Shown here piece by piece: positions 6,172-14,921 of a stretch of DNA of 23,559 bases. Source of the DNA: CAZVPF01 sp964628195. GTDB taxonomy: Bacteria; Planctomycetota; Phycisphaerae; Sedimentisphaerales; Anaerohalosphaeraceae. The translations under genes were made by a program, and so were the position numbers. The notes below the pieces were generated by a model. That model did not search any database, was not told the origin of the DNA, and saw nothing but the letters and a program-made list of their open reading frames with translations. Positions within the stretch are counted from its first letter, which is position 1; every line of letters begins with the position of its first letter. The stretch spans positions 1-23,559 of the forward strand of contig CAZVPF010000043.1 in NCBI GenBank assembly GCA_964628195.1, read 5' to 3'.

Positions 6172-8955
6172 TTATGCCGTTTCGCTGTCTTTTGAGACGG
6201 TCTCCGATTCGGCTTCGCCGCTGCCCTGCCGGCTTTGCCGGTCCGGCTCAACGGGCATACGCATCGTAAAGACCGAACCTTTGCCGACAGTGCTCGTTGC
6301 CGAGACATCCCCGCCCATCATCTCCATGAGCCTTTTTGTAATCGTCAGTCCGAGCCCCGAGCCGCCGAATTTACGTGTTGTGCTTCCATCGGCCTGGGTA
6401 AATGAATCGAATATTGTAACCAGTTTCTCCTGCGGTATCCCAATCCCCGTGTCCTCAACATCGAAGCGAATAAATTCCCGGCCGTCAACAATTTCGGTGT
6501 TGATCTGCAAATAAACATGCCCGCTTTCGGTAAACTTAACCGCGTTGTTGGCGAGGTTAAGCAGGCACTGCCCAAGCCTTACAGGGTCGGATTGGATTAT
6601 CTCGGGCACATCCTCGCCGCGGTGTATGGCAAATTCAACCCCTTTGTCACCGGCAGCCGGCCCGAGCATCATTTCAATAGGCTCAAGGGTCTCTGAAATC
6701 GAGCAGTCTATTATCTCAATATTGAGCTTGCCGGATTCGATCTTCGAGAAGTCGAGTATGTCATTGATTATGCTCAGAAGCGTCGTACCAGACTGCCTGA
6801 TAATGTTGACATAGTTTTTATGCTCTTCATCAAGTGTTTCGTCTTCGACAAGAACCTCGCTGAAACCTATGATCGAGTTCATCGGCGTTCTTATTTCATG
6901 GCTCATATTCGCGAGAAACTCGCTTTTTGCCTTGTCTGCCTGCATTGCTTTTTCAGCCATGACTTTCAGCTCTTCCATTGACTCCTTGAGCTTATCGTTG
7001 AGAACTTCAAGGTCCAGGCGGGCCTTTTCCGCCTCTTCCATCGCATTTTTGAGCTCCTGTTCAGACTTCTTGCGGTCGGTGATATCACGGACGGACTCTA
7101 TTGCGCCGATTATATTACCCTTGTCATCATACAGCGGGGAAGCTATTGCCCACAGGTACGCACCTGCACCGTTGTTGACCTTTGGAACAAATGCCTCGCC
7201 GTAAACAACCCTGCCTTCTTTTTCAACATAACTGTACTTGTCTTCATAATTATCTGCCGGATCATCGATCATGTCGATAAGCATTGGCCGTTTTTCACCA
7301 TAAAAAGGTTCTGAGTAGGCGTGGTCACCTTTACCCAGAACTTTTTCCTTGCTTGTTCCGGTCATCTCCTCGATAGCCTTGTTCCATGCAATTACTTTTC
7401 TGTCATTATCTATAACGAACGTGGCGTCGGGCAGAAAGTCAATAATGTCCATCAGTTTCCGGTTGCTGCTCTTAAGGCTCTCCCTGGCCTGCACCTGCAG
7501 CGTGTGGTCACGAATTATCTGCAGGCAGATGGTCCGTCCCTCGACCTCGGTGAATGAGGCCGTTATGAAAACAGGTTTGTCATTTCCGGCTCCGGTGCAT
7601 ATAAAAGCTTCTTCGCATATCCCGTGTGACTCCTGGGATGCGATTTTGAACAGCCTATGGTAGTAGTCTTTCTGTTCTTCGCAGAACAGGTCGACATATT
7701 GCGAACCGATTATTTTTTTCTTGGGTTTTTCAAGCACCTCCTCAGCGGCCCGGTTGCATTCAAAAATAAACCCGGTCTGCGGATCGACCCATATAATGGC
7801 GTCGGGCGCGTTGTCGAATATCAGCCGAAGTTCCTGTTCACGTTCCCTGATGGACCTTTCGGCGATGCTCAGCTTTTCGAGCATCTGGTTGAAACTGCCC
7901 CCGAGAATATCTATCTCGTCATTGCCTGTAACCGGCATACGAACCGTAAGGTCGTGGTTGGCCGCAACCATGTCCACCCTGTCGTTTATCTCCCAAAGCC
8001 TCGAAAAGACCTTGCGGTCCAGCAGAAACGCCACGAGCGTAAGCATGATTATAGCCGACACCGCGATAAGGTATCCCGTCAGGCTCATCAGCTTTTTGCC
8101 CTGCGCGAGTATGTCGGGGTAATGGCTGATTTCGAGGATCAATGCCGGTTCGTTATAAACGTCGTTTATGAAGCTGTAAACCTTCCATGCGTCTTCACCG
8201 GAACGGTCTATCCAGAAACCGCCTTGACCTTGCTGCCCGATATTATTCAATATATCCAAATCGTTTTCATCAGCCGAAGACTGCTCGAATTTCCTCGCCT
8301 TTATGGTGACATGATTTTGCACCGCGATACGGTTAAGCGCGTTTTCGTCAAGGAACCTTCCCATCACAAGGCTGCCCCTTACTTGTCCGACCTCGTTACT
8401 GGGTAAAATGGGCATTGCGCAAACAAGCAGCGGCTCTTTTTCCGTAAGATAAATACCTTCACAGATATCCTCGACATCTTTGTGCTTTACAAGTATGTGG
8501 TCCGGGTGAAAATTCCCCGGCTCCAGCGCCTGGCGATAGATCTGCCCGCCTTTCTGCTTGTCATACAGCTTACCCCAAACGAGATCGCCCTGTTCGTTGA
8601 AGATATAGATAAGGTCAAGCTCGGAGCCCTCAAACGTTTCGTCAACAAGATTCGACTGAATATAATCGCTGTTGCGGTCCTCCACAAACTGGTATGTATC
8701 GTCCCAGCAGCCCCAGTCCCATGCCATGTTCCTCAAGTGATGAAGCTCGCGTTCGATGCTTTCCACGCAGCGTTTGCCTTCGCTGACCGCCTGGCTGGTC
8801 TGGAGTTCTATGAATTTCGGTAATACGACGAACTTGTCCACAAAAAACTGGAACCCTGAGTGCAGTCCGATAACGGCGCACATTGCAAGCAGAATTTTCG
8901 GGCGAAGAGACCCGAAAGACCAGTATTTTCGCGTTTTATCCTTTTGTTTTCCCAC
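6172..8955 (-). CDS. Membrane sensor histidine kinase (CHASE4-HAMP-PAS-PAS-HisKA-HATPase)
   Basis: I prefer the GTG at 8955 (927 residues), preceded by AAAGCGGG, over a TTG at 9024 that has no ribosome binding site and adds 23 residues lacking domain features. Domain order: first membrane segment about 20-38; periplasmic CHASE4-like domain with W-D-W-x2-W-D near residue 80; second membrane segment about 292-313; HAMP to about 365; PAS about 375-490; second PAS about 500-630 ending VRDITDRKKSE; coiled coil; HisKA with phospho-acceptor SHEIRTPMN; then HATPase with an N box (NLANNAVKF), a G1 box (DTGIG) and a G2 box (FGGSGLGL). There is no receiver domain and no partner regulator next to it, so it is an orphan kinase whose regulator lies elsewhere. 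The acidic-polar C-terminal tail of about 25 residues is typically unstructured. Confidence 0.92.
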   Translation of the reverse strand: MGKQKDKTRKYWSFGSLRPKILLAMCAVIGLHSGFQFFVDKFVVLPKFIELQTSQAVSEGKRCVESIERELHHLRNMAWDWGCWDDTYQFVEDRNSDYIQSNLVDETFEGSELDLIYIFNEQGDLVWGKLYDKQKGGQIYRQALEPGNFHPDHILVKHKDVEDICEGIYLTEKEPLLVCAMPILPSNEVGQVRGSLVMGRFLDENALNRIAVQNHVTIKARKFEQSSADENDLDILNNIGQQGQGGFWIDRSGEDAWKVYSFINDVYNEPALILEISHYPDILAQGKKLMSLTGYLIAVSAIIMLTLVAFLLDRKVFSRLWEINDRVDMVAANHDLTVRMPVTGNDEIDILGGSFNQMLEKLSIAERSIREREQELRLIFDNAPDAIIWVDPQTGFIFECNRAAEEVLEKPKKKIIGSQYVDLFCEEQKDYYHRLFKIASQESHGICEEAFICTGAGNDKPVFITASFTEVEGRTICLQIIRDHTLQVQARESLKSSNRKLMDIIDFLPDATFVIDNDRKVIAWNKAIEEMTGTSKEKVLGKGDHAYSEPFYGEKRPMLIDMIDDPADNYEDKYSYVEKEGRVVYGEAFVPKVNNGAGAYLWAIASPLYDDKGNIIGAIESVRDITDRKKSEQELKNAMEEAEKARLDLEVLNDKLKESMEELKVMAEKAMQADKAKSEFLANMSHEIRTPMNSIIGFSEVLVEDETLDEEHKNYVNIIRQSGTTLLSIINDILDFSKIESGKLNIEIIDCSISETLEPIEMMLGPAAGDKGVEFAIHRGEDVPEIIQSDPVRLGQCLLNLANNAVKFTESGHVYLQINTEIVDGREFIRFDVEDTGIGIPQEKLVTIFDSFTQADGSTTRKFGGSGLGLTITKRLMEMMGGDVSATSTVGKGSVFTMRMPVEPDRQSRQGSGEAESETVSKDSETA

Positions 8956-9238
8956 CTGTACCCGCTTTAACTGAACATATTTACATAAATTATTTACACT
9001 CTGTGCGTAATGGTGTATCGGCAAGGAAACACTGCTGATAAACCAAAAATAACAGGCAAATTGCAGCTTTTCAAAGCCTCGGACCCGGACCGGTTTAACA
9101 CCTGAAAATCAGCCCTCTTTCAGGGGGTTGACTTGGTTAATAACTTGAAATTCATGGGATTATCTCATAAAATGCGGTTCTTGAAATATTATCGGGTTAC
9201 TGCATTGGAAACAAGATATACTATATTCAGGAATTTTT

Positions 9239-10663
9239 ATGTTCGACAACCTGACACAACGGTTTAACAACGTCTTCCGCTCGCTTTCGGGCAAGGGCAA
9301 AATAACCGAAACCAACGTTCGCGACGCCATGAAAGACGTTCGCAAGGCCCTTCTCGAAGCGGATGTAAACTACAACGTGGTAAAGGACTTCTGCAAACAG
9401 TGCGTTGACGAGGCTCTGGGTGCAGAGGTTCTAAACTCGCTCCATCCCAGCCAGGTGATGGTCAAGATCGTCAACGACCAGCTCACTAAACTAATGGGGC
9501 CGGTGGATACGCATATTTATTATGTCTCCCCCGGGCCGACTGTCATTATGCTCGCCGGGCTGCAGGGTTCCGGTAAGACAACCACCTGCGCAAAGCTCGC
9601 GAAATATATCCAGTCAAAGGGCAAAAAGCCTTACATGGTCGCCGACGACCTCCAGCGACCTGCCGCTATCGACCAGCTGATCACCCTCGGCGAGCAGACC
9701 GGCGTAGGGGTCTATTCAGAGCGGATAAAAGACGCGGTAAAAGTCGCCAAAAACGGAATCAAGGAAGCCAAAAAAGCAGGCGCCGACGTCGTTATCCTCG
9801 ACACAGCAGGCCGGCTGCATATCGACGACGAGATGATGAAAGAAATCTCAGCCGTCGCAAAGACCGTCACACCGCATCAGATATACCTCGTTTGCGACGC
9901 GATGACCGGCCAGGACGCCGTCAACTCCGCCGATGCATTCAACCAGCAGCTCGAGCTCGACGGTGTGATACTTACAAAGCTCGACGGTGACGCTCGGGGC
10001 GGGGCCGCCCTTTCGGTCAAAGCCGTTACCGGAAAGCCCATCAAGTTCATCGGAGTCGGTGAAAAACTCGACAAGCTCGAAGAATTCCACCCCGACAGGA
10101 TGGCTTCGCGGATACTCGGTATGGGCGACGTTGTAACACTTGTCGAAAAGGCCCAGGAGCACTTCGACGAAAAGGAATCGCAAAAGCTCCAGAAAAAAAT
10201 GCAAAAAGGAACCTTCGGGTTCGACGACTTTCTAAAGCAGATGCAGACCCTCAAGAAAATGGGCGGCATGAAAGATATGCTGAAGCTCATTCCCGGTATG
10301 GGTTCAAAGCTGGCCGGGCTGGATATCGACGACAGTGAAATAAGCAAGATGGAGGGAATGGTACATTCAATGACCGCTGAGGAAAGACGGGACCCGGATG
10401 TCATTGACGCAAGCAGGAGAAGGCGTATCGCACGCGGCTGCGGACGCGACCCGCAGGACGTCGCTTCGCTGGTCAAAACATTCAGACGCTCGAGGGATAT
10501 GATGAAGGCTATGGCCGGGGGAGCAGGCGGCATGAACATGAAAGACCTGATGTCGGGCAAAGGCGACATAATGTCCGCAATGGCCGGAAAGGGCAAAAAA
10601 ATCAAACAGCGATCAAAACGAAAAAAACCCATCCGCAGAAAGGGCAAAGCACGAAAGAGGTAA
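9239..10663 (+). CDS. ffh: Signal recognition particle protein Ffh (SRP54 GTPase)
   Basis: The product is 474 residues, normal for the family apart from a basic C-terminal tail. It binds 4.5S RNA and signal sequences and delivers ribosomes to FtsY at the membrane. Order: N domain (residues 1 to about 90, ITETNVRDAMKDVRKALLEA), G domain with P-loop GLQGSGKTTT near residue 107, DTAGRLHID, TKLDGDARGG, and the methionine-rich M domain from about 330 (KMGGMKDMLKLIPGMG). The tail is lysine/arginine-rich (KRKKPIRRKGKARKR). The start has AGGA about eight bases upstream and a TATACT-like element at 9217-9222, giving a very short leader. The gene is not followed by rpsP/trmD as in many bacteria but by a small open frame in the -1 frame; an A-AAA-AAA heptamer lies near its 3' end (separate entry). 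Confidence 0.97.
   Translation: MFDNLTQRFNNVFRSLSGKGKITETNVRDAMKDVRKALLEADVNYNVVKDFCKQCVDEALGAEVLNSLHPSQVMVKIVNDQLTKLMGPVDTHIYYVSPGPTVIMLAGLQGSGKTTTCAKLAKYIQSKGKKPYMVADDLQRPAAIDQLITLGEQTGVGVYSERIKDAVKVAKNGIKEAKKAGADVVILDTAGRLHIDDEMMKEISAVAKTVTPHQIYLVCDAMTGQDAVNSADAFNQQLELDGVILTKLDGDARGGAALSVKAVTGKPIKFIGVGEKLDKLEEFHPDRMASRILGMGDVVTLVEKAQEHFDEKESQKLQKKMQKGTFGFDDFLKQMQTLKKMGGMKDMLKLIPGMGSKLAGLDIDDSEISKMEGMVHSMTAEERRDPDVIDASRRRRIARGCGRDPQDVASLVKTFRRSRDMMKAMAGGAGGMNMKDLMSGKGDIMSAMAGKGKKIKQRSKRKKPIRRKGKARKR
10621..10627 (+). promoter_or_regulatory. Candidate -1 frameshift heptamer (A AAA AAA) at the end of ffh
   Basis: The ffh frame reads CGA AAA AAA CCC here, so the seven A's sit in the X-XXY-YYZ phase needed for tandem -1 slippage. 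The -1 frame is open from upstream of this point to the stop at 11002-11004 and would give a 588-residue product. I see no convincing stem at the usual 5-9 base distance (the nearest GC-rich palindrome, CCGGGCCCGG, is about 50 bases on), which weakens the case. Confidence 0.25.
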
Positions 10664-10749
10664 ACAACAGCAAAACCGGGCCCGGACCCCAGCCGATCGA
10701 GCGGTACCTCAACAGTATCCAGCCGCTTGTTGACAACCAATACGCCCGG

Positions 10750-11004
10750 ATGATGCGATCGCAGTTCGCCTCGCACAAGGGCTGGGGACAGGACGCGGTT
10801 TTTCACGCACCCAGCAGGGAAGAGTACGAACAGCTAAAAAGGGCGGTGGCTATTATGACACCCGCGGAAAAGCAGTGCCCCGAAAAACTTACCGACCAGC
10901 AGCTCCGCTCAATCGCCGACGATGCCCGCACCGACCCGGCACTGCTTGCGATATTCATCAACGCATACTCCCTCAAAATGAAAGACCGCACACGAAAAGG
11001 CTGA
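10750..11004 (+). CDS. Small hypothetical protein; true start unclear
   Basis: The first ATG (10750, or 10753) gives 84 residues, predicted helical and soluble, with no family I recognise (SHKGWGQDAVFHAPSREE, then AIMTPAEKQCPEKLTDQQL). No ribosome binding site precedes that ATG. The same frame reads as convincing protein well upstream (IERYLNSIQPLVDNQYARMM spans the supposed start). It stays open through the ffh stop without any ATG, GTG or TTG between that stop and 10750. Either initiation uses a rare codon such as the ATC at about 10698, or the protein is made by -1 frameshifting from ffh. It is co-directional and surely co-transcribed with ffh. Confidence 0.6.
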   Translation: MMRSQFASHKGWGQDAVFHAPSREEYEQLKRAVAIMTPAEKQCPEKLTDQQLRSIADDARTDPALLAIFINAYSLKMKDRTRKG

Positions 11005-11044
11005 AAAACCCTTTTACATTGATTAAGGCGGAACAAATTGACGC

Positions 11045-11073
11045 TTGCCAAGTATTAAAAGTGTTGTTATAAT
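11045..11073 (+). promoter_or_regulatory. Sigma70-type promoter for the DUF1573 lipoprotein gene
   Basis: TTGCCA (11045-11050), exactly 17 bases, then a perfect TATAAT (11068-11073). The expected start near 11080 gives a leader of about 70 bases before the ATG at 11152. Confidence 0.7.
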
Positions 11074-11151
11074 TTCTCTTTTTTGCAGCGGAAGTTAATG
11101 TCAAAAAGGGATTTAAGTGTCTGGAAAATAGAAGTAAATATGGAGGTTTTT

Positions 11152-12321
11152 ATGCGTTATTTTAGCTCTCTCTCGTTAGTTTTTGTCGTTATTTTTGCGG
11201 TAAGCATATCCGGCTGCCAGGAAAGCGGCGAAAAGACATCAATGCAAACCGGCACCAGCCAACAGCGCATTGCCGCTGAACAGCAGCGCGGGGAGGAAAA
11301 AACCGCCGGCGATGTCAACACTTTCCCCGAACCGGGCAACGCCAAAACAGTTCAAAAGCCCGCTGTAAACGAGCCCCCGGAAACAATCACCGAACCAGAA
11401 TCCCTTGAAAAACCAAACCTCACCGTCCCCAAAAATGTCCACGACTTTGGCGACATGGGACCCCAGACAAGTAACAAGTGCGAATTTAAGTTCACAAACA
11501 CCGGCAAAGGCGTCCTGAAAATAGCAAGGCTCCAGTCGACCTGCGGATGCACCGTACCCCAGCTAAAGAAAAAGACATACCAGCCCGGCGAAACAGGCAC
11601 CATCAGCGTAACCTTCAAGGCCCCTGCAAGCCAGGGCAATGTCGCAAAGCATATTTATATCCACAGCAACGACCCCGGCAACCCGAAGTATGAGCTTGAG
11701 GTAAAGGGAAATGTCGTGCTGGATGTCTCCGCAAAACCCGACCACATGATCCTTTCGCTCGTTGACGAAAACGCCGGCGCAAAGCCCATAACAATAACCA
11801 GCAAGGACGGCAAGGAGTTCTCGATTAAAGCGATAAATGACTCCCGCAAAGCCGTTACCGCCGACTTCGACCCGTCGAAGAAAGCTGCGGAATTTACGAT
11901 AATCCCGAAATTTGACGTTGCAAAGCTCGAAACATACAGCCACGGAAGAATCACTTTCGAACTGACCCACCCGGAAACCAAACAGGTCTTCGTAAGCTAC
12001 AGCGCACCGCCGAGGTATGACGTTTCACGTCCGCGAATTATCATGCGAAACGCCGAGCCCGGCAAAAGCGAAACCCACGAAGTATGGGTAAAGAGCAACT
12101 ATAAACAGCCAGTTGACATAGCGTCTATGGAGTCCAAAAACGGTAACATTGAAGTTGTCGAAAAGGAAAAATTCGACGACAACAGGGTCAAGCTCGCCGT
12201 AAAAGTAACGCCCCCGGACAATGAAGGGGATAAGCGTTACTTCACCGACACCCTTTCGATAAAACTGGAAAGTGGCGAAACCTTGACCATTAGCTGCAAC
12301 GGCTGGTACAAACGCCGGTAA
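11152..12321 (+). CDS. DUF1573-domain lipoprotein
   Basis: The product is 389 residues. I start it at the ATG at 11152 because TGGAGG lies five bases upstream and the protein then begins directly with a signal peptide (MRYFSSLSLVFVV) and lipobox SISGC (Cys at about residue 22). A longer in-frame reading from 11083 would put 23 charged residues before the signal. A low-complexity Glu/Pro/Lys linker follows, then a DUF1573 Ig-like (ASH/HYDIN-like) unit: NVHDFGDMGPQ, CEFKFTNTGKGVLKI, STCGCTVPQ, YQPGETGTISVTF, HIYIHSNDPGNP. One or two further beta-sandwich units fill the C-terminal half. Such proteins are abundant in Planctomycetota and Bacteroidota as envelope proteins of unknown function. It converges on the defence-like operon. 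Confidence 0.88.
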   Translation: MRYFSSLSLVFVVIFAVSISGCQESGEKTSMQTGTSQQRIAAEQQRGEEKTAGDVNTFPEPGNAKTVQKPAVNEPPETITEPESLEKPNLTVPKNVHDFGDMGPQTSNKCEFKFTNTGKGVLKIARLQSTCGCTVPQLKKKTYQPGETGTISVTFKAPASQGNVAKHIYIHSNDPGNPKYELEVKGNVVLDVSAKPDHMILSLVDENAGAKPITITSKDGKEFSIKAINDSRKAVTADFDPSKKAAEFTIIPKFDVAKLETYSHGRITFELTHPETKQVFVSYSAPPRYDVSRPRIIMRNAEPGKSETHEVWVKSNYKQPVDIASMESKNGNIEVVEKEKFDDNRVKLAVKVTPPDNEGDKRYFTDTLSIKLESGETLTISCNGWYKRR

Positions 12322-12620
12322 ACAAACGAGTAAATGAATATTGATAAGCTATACTCAAACAGCTTGTTCTCCAACAGAATGGGTTTTCTTATTCTTTATT
12401 GAAGCGTCTATACTATGAAGGAAGATTTGAACATTTGAAGTAAATTATTTGTAAGTCAAATCATCTATAGTTTTCGCACATCTCAACAGACCATCGGATT
12501 GGTTGTCCGTTGGTCAATAATAAAAACTAACATGAACCGCCGGCACACGGAAATTCAATCTTTTTCTGAAATATTTGACATTTCAAGGTCAAATTATATT
12601 GTCAAATGAAATATTTGCGA
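12322..12620. other. AT-rich intergenic boundary between convergent genes
   Basis: No gene seen. Base composition drops from GC-rich to AT-rich right after the DUF1573 stop, marking the edge of the acquired-looking operon. The only structure is an inverted repeat ATTTGAC/GTCAAAT at 12573-12579 and 12588-12594 (8-base loop), a further GTCAAAT at 12601-12607, and a direct repeat TGAAATATTTG around it. It could form a weak hairpin after the minus-strand operon but has no T tract, so I do not call it a terminator. Confidence 0.5.
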
Positions 12621-13289
12621 TTACAGATTATTATAGATAACACTCAGAACATTATCCCTTTGGATTTCTTCTACTTTTAATACATGTTCTGCGATGTTTC
12701 TTACACAATATTTCACAGCACATTCTACCACAGGCACTTTTAATCCTCCAGCTTTCGGTCTTAAGTCAAGAGGCCAATCCTTGAAATCGACGAATGTGTT
12801 GATCCCACGTGGTGTCGGTCCAAATGGTATTGCTCCAGAATTAATACGAGACAGAACAACGTCTTCCATACACTCATTTAGGAGACTCTCTGTATCTACC
12901 GTAAGAACGATATGCTTTGAATTTCGATAAGCTCTACCACACAATAGACGGCTTAATCTTTCTTCTTCCGTCCAAAAAAAAACATGCCTATTCAACATTT
13001 CATAAAAAGCAGGAATTGTCATACCTTCTAAGCATTGTCTTAACTTATTATCATTAATCGGCTTATTATCTCTAATAATAGCCTTACCATAAATAGGATG
13101 TACGATCTCTACGGATTCTGGCCTTCTCTGAGATTCGATTTCATCACGTCCATTTTCAATCTCAAACAGATCTAATAATGCAGTAGTGCTTAATAAACCA
13201 TGCTCTTGGATGCTTTCCCATGAGTCAATTTCAGCCATATGATACAAATAGGGATAATGTGTGCTAAAAAATTCTGGTGTCATACGCAT
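12621..13289 (-). CDS. DUF7002-like putative mono-ADP-ribosyltransferase (DarT/KptA-like fold), candidate effector
   Basis: The product is 222 residues. The ATG at 13289 follows the previous stop by one base (TAA-A-ATG) with AAGGG upstream. The N-terminus YLYHMAEIDSWESIQEHG (His17, then GLLST) is the H-x-T/M-type start shared by DarT, KptA and related ADP-ribosyltransferase-like families. RRP (about 56-58), LNRHVFFWTEEERL (about 99-112) and PVVECAVKY with Glu189 follow in the order I recall for DUF7002. In DarT the equivalent His, Arg and C-terminal Glu bind NAD+ and catalyse transfer, so Glu189 is the best catalytic candidate. The target is unknown: nucleic acid, as for DarT, or protein. As the last gene after a macrodomain gene it most likely encodes the toxic or modifying activity. 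AT-rich codon use. A non-catalytic DUF7002 role remains possible. Confidence 0.7.
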   Translation of the reverse strand: MRMTPEFFSTHYPYLYHMAEIDSWESIQEHGLLSTTALLDLFEIENGRDEIESQRRPESVEIVHPIYGKAIIRDNKPINDNKLRQCLEGMTIPAFYEMLNRHVFFWTEEERLSRLLCGRAYRNSKHIVLTVDTESLLNECMEDVVLSRINSGAIPFGPTPRGINTFVDFKDWPLDLRPKAGGLKVPVVECAVKYCVRNIAEHVLKVEEIQRDNVLSVIYNNL

Positions 13290-13290
13290 T

Positions 13291-14910
13291 TTACCAAGCC
13301 CTTCTGTCTATGATACTTCTATTGCCATGACTAAATCTTGTTGATATCAATGATACTGGTGCAGATGCCACTTTTTCAACTTCCTCAATAAACCTAATAG
13401 TCTCTTTATCTAATTGCTCAAATCTTCTGGCATTTTGATTTTTTTTAGCAAGATAATCAACAAAGGATAAGGCAATGTCTGTAGGAGCATTCAATGAAGC
13501 GGCTTTCCGTAAAAGTGCCCAATCAAATTCAGATACTCTTCTTTCCCTATTGGTTGTTGATGTTCTTTCATTTTGTTTTATACTATCTTTCGAAAACTTA
13601 GCACGTTCTTCAACTATCCACCAATCAATTTCCTGAGACATCGGTCCGGATGTTCCATCAGGTGGATTTTGAACTCGAATCGGATATGTCCTGCAGACCA
13701 TAACTACTTTTCTAATCCTAGTTGGTGAGATCCCTGCCTCTGCTAAACAGCCAGCTACTGTTGTGTCTCTTGAAGTTACATAAGGATAGCTACCATGATA
13801 TAGACTTAAACCTGTTCCTTGCGTTCCCTCCAAAAATAACTTATGGCCATTTCTATACGCGTTTTCAAAAACCTCGTGACTTTCTCTGATGTAAGGTCTT
13901 AATTCCTTGACGTCCCGAGCCAATTTTGTTTTGCCGGGTTTCCGACCAGAAATTCTTCTTGCCGCGGCATAACCTACACCCTGCCCTGTAGAACCGATCT
14001 TTTCAATGAGTGATTTTTCATTTTTCTTGTCTTGATCAGAAATCACCATCGTATTTGGATCTATAGTTAATCGATCACATTCAATCCTTAAGGAAGATAT
14101 TTCTTCAAGTAGTTTGGGGACATAGACTGTAGCCCCTGGGCCAATTACCAATAATCCATGAGGACAAGATATCGTTCCAGAAGGTAAATGATGGAAGGTT
14201 ATTGAGTCAGGGCTTGAGTATACAGTATGACCCGCGTTCGGGCCACCAACTAGAACAAGAATATCATAATCCTTTGCTAAATATGAAGCTATGTGCCCCT
14301 TTCCTTCACTGCCGTATTGTCCACCTACTAACACATCAACAAGACGTAAATATTGGCGACCATAATGGCCTAATTGACATGCAGTTTTTATAGCAACATC
14401 CCTTGGAGTGCATCGCTTTGTATCAATAACAACATCAGCAGTTTTTGCTAAACTTGTTACCTTTCTTTCAGTTTCATTCTCTTCAACTTGTTCATATGTT
14501 TTAAATTCTTCAATTCCATCGTGGGGTCTATTTTCATAGCGTGCCTTCAATTCTCCTTCAGGTGCTTCAAGATGTACATGGATAACTTTATGTGCAAAAG
14601 CTTTCCGGATACAGTCAATTTGGCTTTTAATGCGAACGGCATCGACTATTACGACATCTTCATCATCATATTCATTTTCCATCAAATAATCCTGAAGCCC
14701 ATCGCAGACCCACTGCCCCCTTGTTTTTTTATCTAATTTCTCCCCAATAGTCTGATATGTACCTCGTTCTGGCTTTTCTTCTGGGTAAAGTGACTTCAAA
14801 CGGCTTCTTGATTTAAAGGTCCTAAAGCCGTAATCTTTCTCAAGGTTTTTGGCTAATGTTGACTTGCCAACTGAAACAGAGCCGGACAAAACTATTATCT
14901 GCTTAGGCAT
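13291..14910 (-). CDS. Fusion of a P-loop nucleotide kinase and a PurZ-like adenylosuccinate synthetase
   Basis: The product is 539 residues; the ATG has AGAGGG four bases upstream. Residues 1 to about 180 form a P-loop kinase: Walker A GSVSVGKST (10-18), a second strand DVVIVDAVR (85-93) and HVHLEAPEGELKARY (111-125), as in dNMP or dephospho-CoA-type kinases. Residues about 188-539 match adenylosuccinate synthetase: GGQYGSEGKG (196-205), GGPNAGHTV with the catalytic His228, IGSTGQGVGY (305-314), EGTQGTGLSLYHGSYPYVTS (361-380) and the Asp-binding loop STTNRERR (451-458). The catalytic Asp of normal PurA (WGDEGKG) is Ser201 here, as I recall for phage PurZ, which acts on dGMP. The GTP-specificity TKLD motif is SFVD. 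It is unlikely to be housekeeping PurA. A role making or consuming a modified purine nucleotide is inference. Confidence 0.85.
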   Translation of the reverse strand: MPKQIIVLSGSVSVGKSTLAKNLEKDYGFRTFKSRSRLKSLYPEEKPERGTYQTIGEKLDKKTRGQWVCDGLQDYLMENEYDDEDVVIVDAVRIKSQIDCIRKAFAHKVIHVHLEAPEGELKARYENRPHDGIEEFKTYEQVEENETERKVTSLAKTADVVIDTKRCTPRDVAIKTACQLGHYGRQYLRLVDVLVGGQYGSEGKGHIASYLAKDYDILVLVGGPNAGHTVYSSPDSITFHHLPSGTISCPHGLLVIGPGATVYVPKLLEEISSLRIECDRLTIDPNTMVISDQDKKNEKSLIEKIGSTGQGVGYAAARRISGRKPGKTKLARDVKELRPYIRESHEVFENAYRNGHKLFLEGTQGTGLSLYHGSYPYVTSRDTTVAGCLAEAGISPTRIRKVVMVCRTYPIRVQNPPDGTSGPMSQEIDWWIVEERAKFSKDSIKQNERTSTTNRERRVSEFDWALLRKAASLNAPTDIALSFVDYLAKKNQNARRFEQLDKETIRFIEEVEKVASAPVSLISTRFSHGNRSIIDRRAW

Positions 14911-14921
14911 TGCTCCCTCTT

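Noticed and set aside
7657..8406. Plus-strand open frame of 249 codons opposite the histidine kinase
   Set aside because: Overlaps conserved CHASE4, HAMP and PAS coding sequence and has no ribosome binding site or family pattern.
9877..10806. Minus-strand open frame of 309 codons opposite ffh
   Set aside because: Ser/Pro/Phe-rich translation typical of the complement of a conserved gene; ffh is certain.
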